From Fibrobacteres bacterium CG2_30_45_31 (GTDB lineage Bacteria > Fibrobacterota > Fibrobacteria > Fibrobacterales > Fibrobacteraceae): a stretch of 5,237 nucleotides of DNA. The notes under the pieces were generated by a model. It was not told the origin of the DNA. It saw only the letters and a program-made list of their open reading frames with translations, and made no database searches. The stretch is from NCBI GenBank assembly GCA_001873075.1, contig MNYL01000253.1:1-5237 (forward strand). Direction: 5' to 3'. Position 1 is the first letter of the stretch; the number at the start of each line of letters is the position of its first letter. Below are positions 5,128 to 5,237 of this stretch, piece by piece. The position numbers and the translations under genes were made by a program.

Positions 5128-5237
5128 CGGTACTGTGTCAATGGTTCCTGTGGAGCCGAGAAGGCCAGTAGTGTTCACGCCCTTGTTCGCCGCCATATAT
5201 TCTTTGAGCCAGGTCATTGCCGGGCGGTCATTGCCGT
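4465..5237 (-). CDS. C-terminal part of a secreted CBM6 enzyme, probably a xylan-degrading hydrolase (5' end outside window)
   Basis: The gene enters from the right edge; 256 codons are visible, ending at the stop codon 4467-4465. The ATG at 5217 is internal: the frame stays open upstream as GNDRPA, and no ribosome binding site is expected inside a domain. The first visible residues, GNDRPAMTWLKEYM, look like the last helix of a catalytic domain and weakly recall the end of GH10 xylanases (RPA..WL). Next comes a Gly/Thr-rich linker, then a CBM6 (VEAENYDVGGQ, TNAGEWLEYTV, VNIDNIKF), then the same C-terminal domain as the esterase (FKVYNVKGTYLGAF, LNSGVYLV, ending FIEIKK). CBM6 modules of this sort bind xylan or related beta-glycans and keep the enzyme on the substrate. 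The C-terminal domain is probably a secretion or anchoring signal. The module assignment is firm; the catalytic family is not visible and the GH10 idea is a guess. Confidence 0.8.
   Translation of the reverse strand, partial: GNDRPAMTWLKEYMAANKGVNTTGLLGSTGTIDTVPQAPYKDTIAIPGTVEAENYDVGGQSKSYYDADATNQGAVYREDRVDLTALTGGYAIGYTNAGEWLEYTVKVAKEGVYTYEALVASGSDGSSFRLFIDDQAITDTLKVANGGDWDTYSVVTGKTTALTAGSHVLKIAITGSYVNIDNIKFTEGTTKLADIKANLAQGSQGFKVYNVKGTYLGAFQANNISGLRTQMQMSNLNSGVYLVRNKNMSKFIEIKK

Overview
The window looks like part of a chromosome from Fibrobacter or a close relative, a fibre-degrading, Gram-negative-type bacterium. The main clue is the modular layout of the secreted proteins: an acetyl xylan esterase of carbohydrate esterase family 6 (CE6), then a CBM6 carbohydrate-binding module, then a short conserved C-terminal domain ending in a lysine-rich tail. 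This layout is characteristic of the Fibrobacter succinogenes hemicellulases. The assignment rests on recognising domain order and motifs; no database search was possible.

Layout from left to right. Positions 1-303 (+) hold the C-terminal end of an ABC-2 type transporter permease, closed by a hairpin terminator that overlaps its stop codon. Positions 368-2404 (-) encode a 678-residue secreted protein: signal peptide, Ig-like module, seven RCC1 repeats (one predicted seven-bladed propeller), a second copy of the Ig-like module, an MBG-like domain and a C-terminal sorting-like domain. Positions 2405-2798 form an AT-rich spacer. It holds the probable promoter of the RCC1 gene, a 23-codon lipoprotein-like ORF on the + strand with a strong ribosome binding site, homopolymer tracts, and the terminator of the esterase gene. 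Positions 2799-4298 (-) encode the esterase with its CBM6. Positions 4299-4464 are a spacer with the esterase ribosome binding site and a strong hairpin terminator belonging to the next gene. Positions 4465-5237 (-) hold the 3' part of a second enzyme gene with a CBM6 and C-terminal domain about 75% identical to those of the esterase. Its catalytic part lies beyond the right edge.

The two CBM6 proteins fit one job: secreted enzymes attacking acetylated xylan, with the CBM6 modules holding them on the polysaccharide. Each appears to have its own terminator, so they are probably separate transcription units in a hemicellulase gene cluster transcribed right to left. The RCC1 protein is also secreted and lies downstream in the same direction, but it has its own promoter-like sequence and no visible catalytic domain; a surface, adhesion or scaffold role is only inferred. 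The transporter fragment faces the other way and marks the edge of the cluster.

I saw no tRNA, rRNA, CRISPR array, insertion sequence or attachment site. I found no clearly new system. The points most worth a second look are the secreted RCC1 propeller bracketed by duplicated Ig-like modules, the tiny lipoprotein-like ORF with an apparent frame break, and the gap-free 663-bp direct repeat shared by the two enzyme genes.
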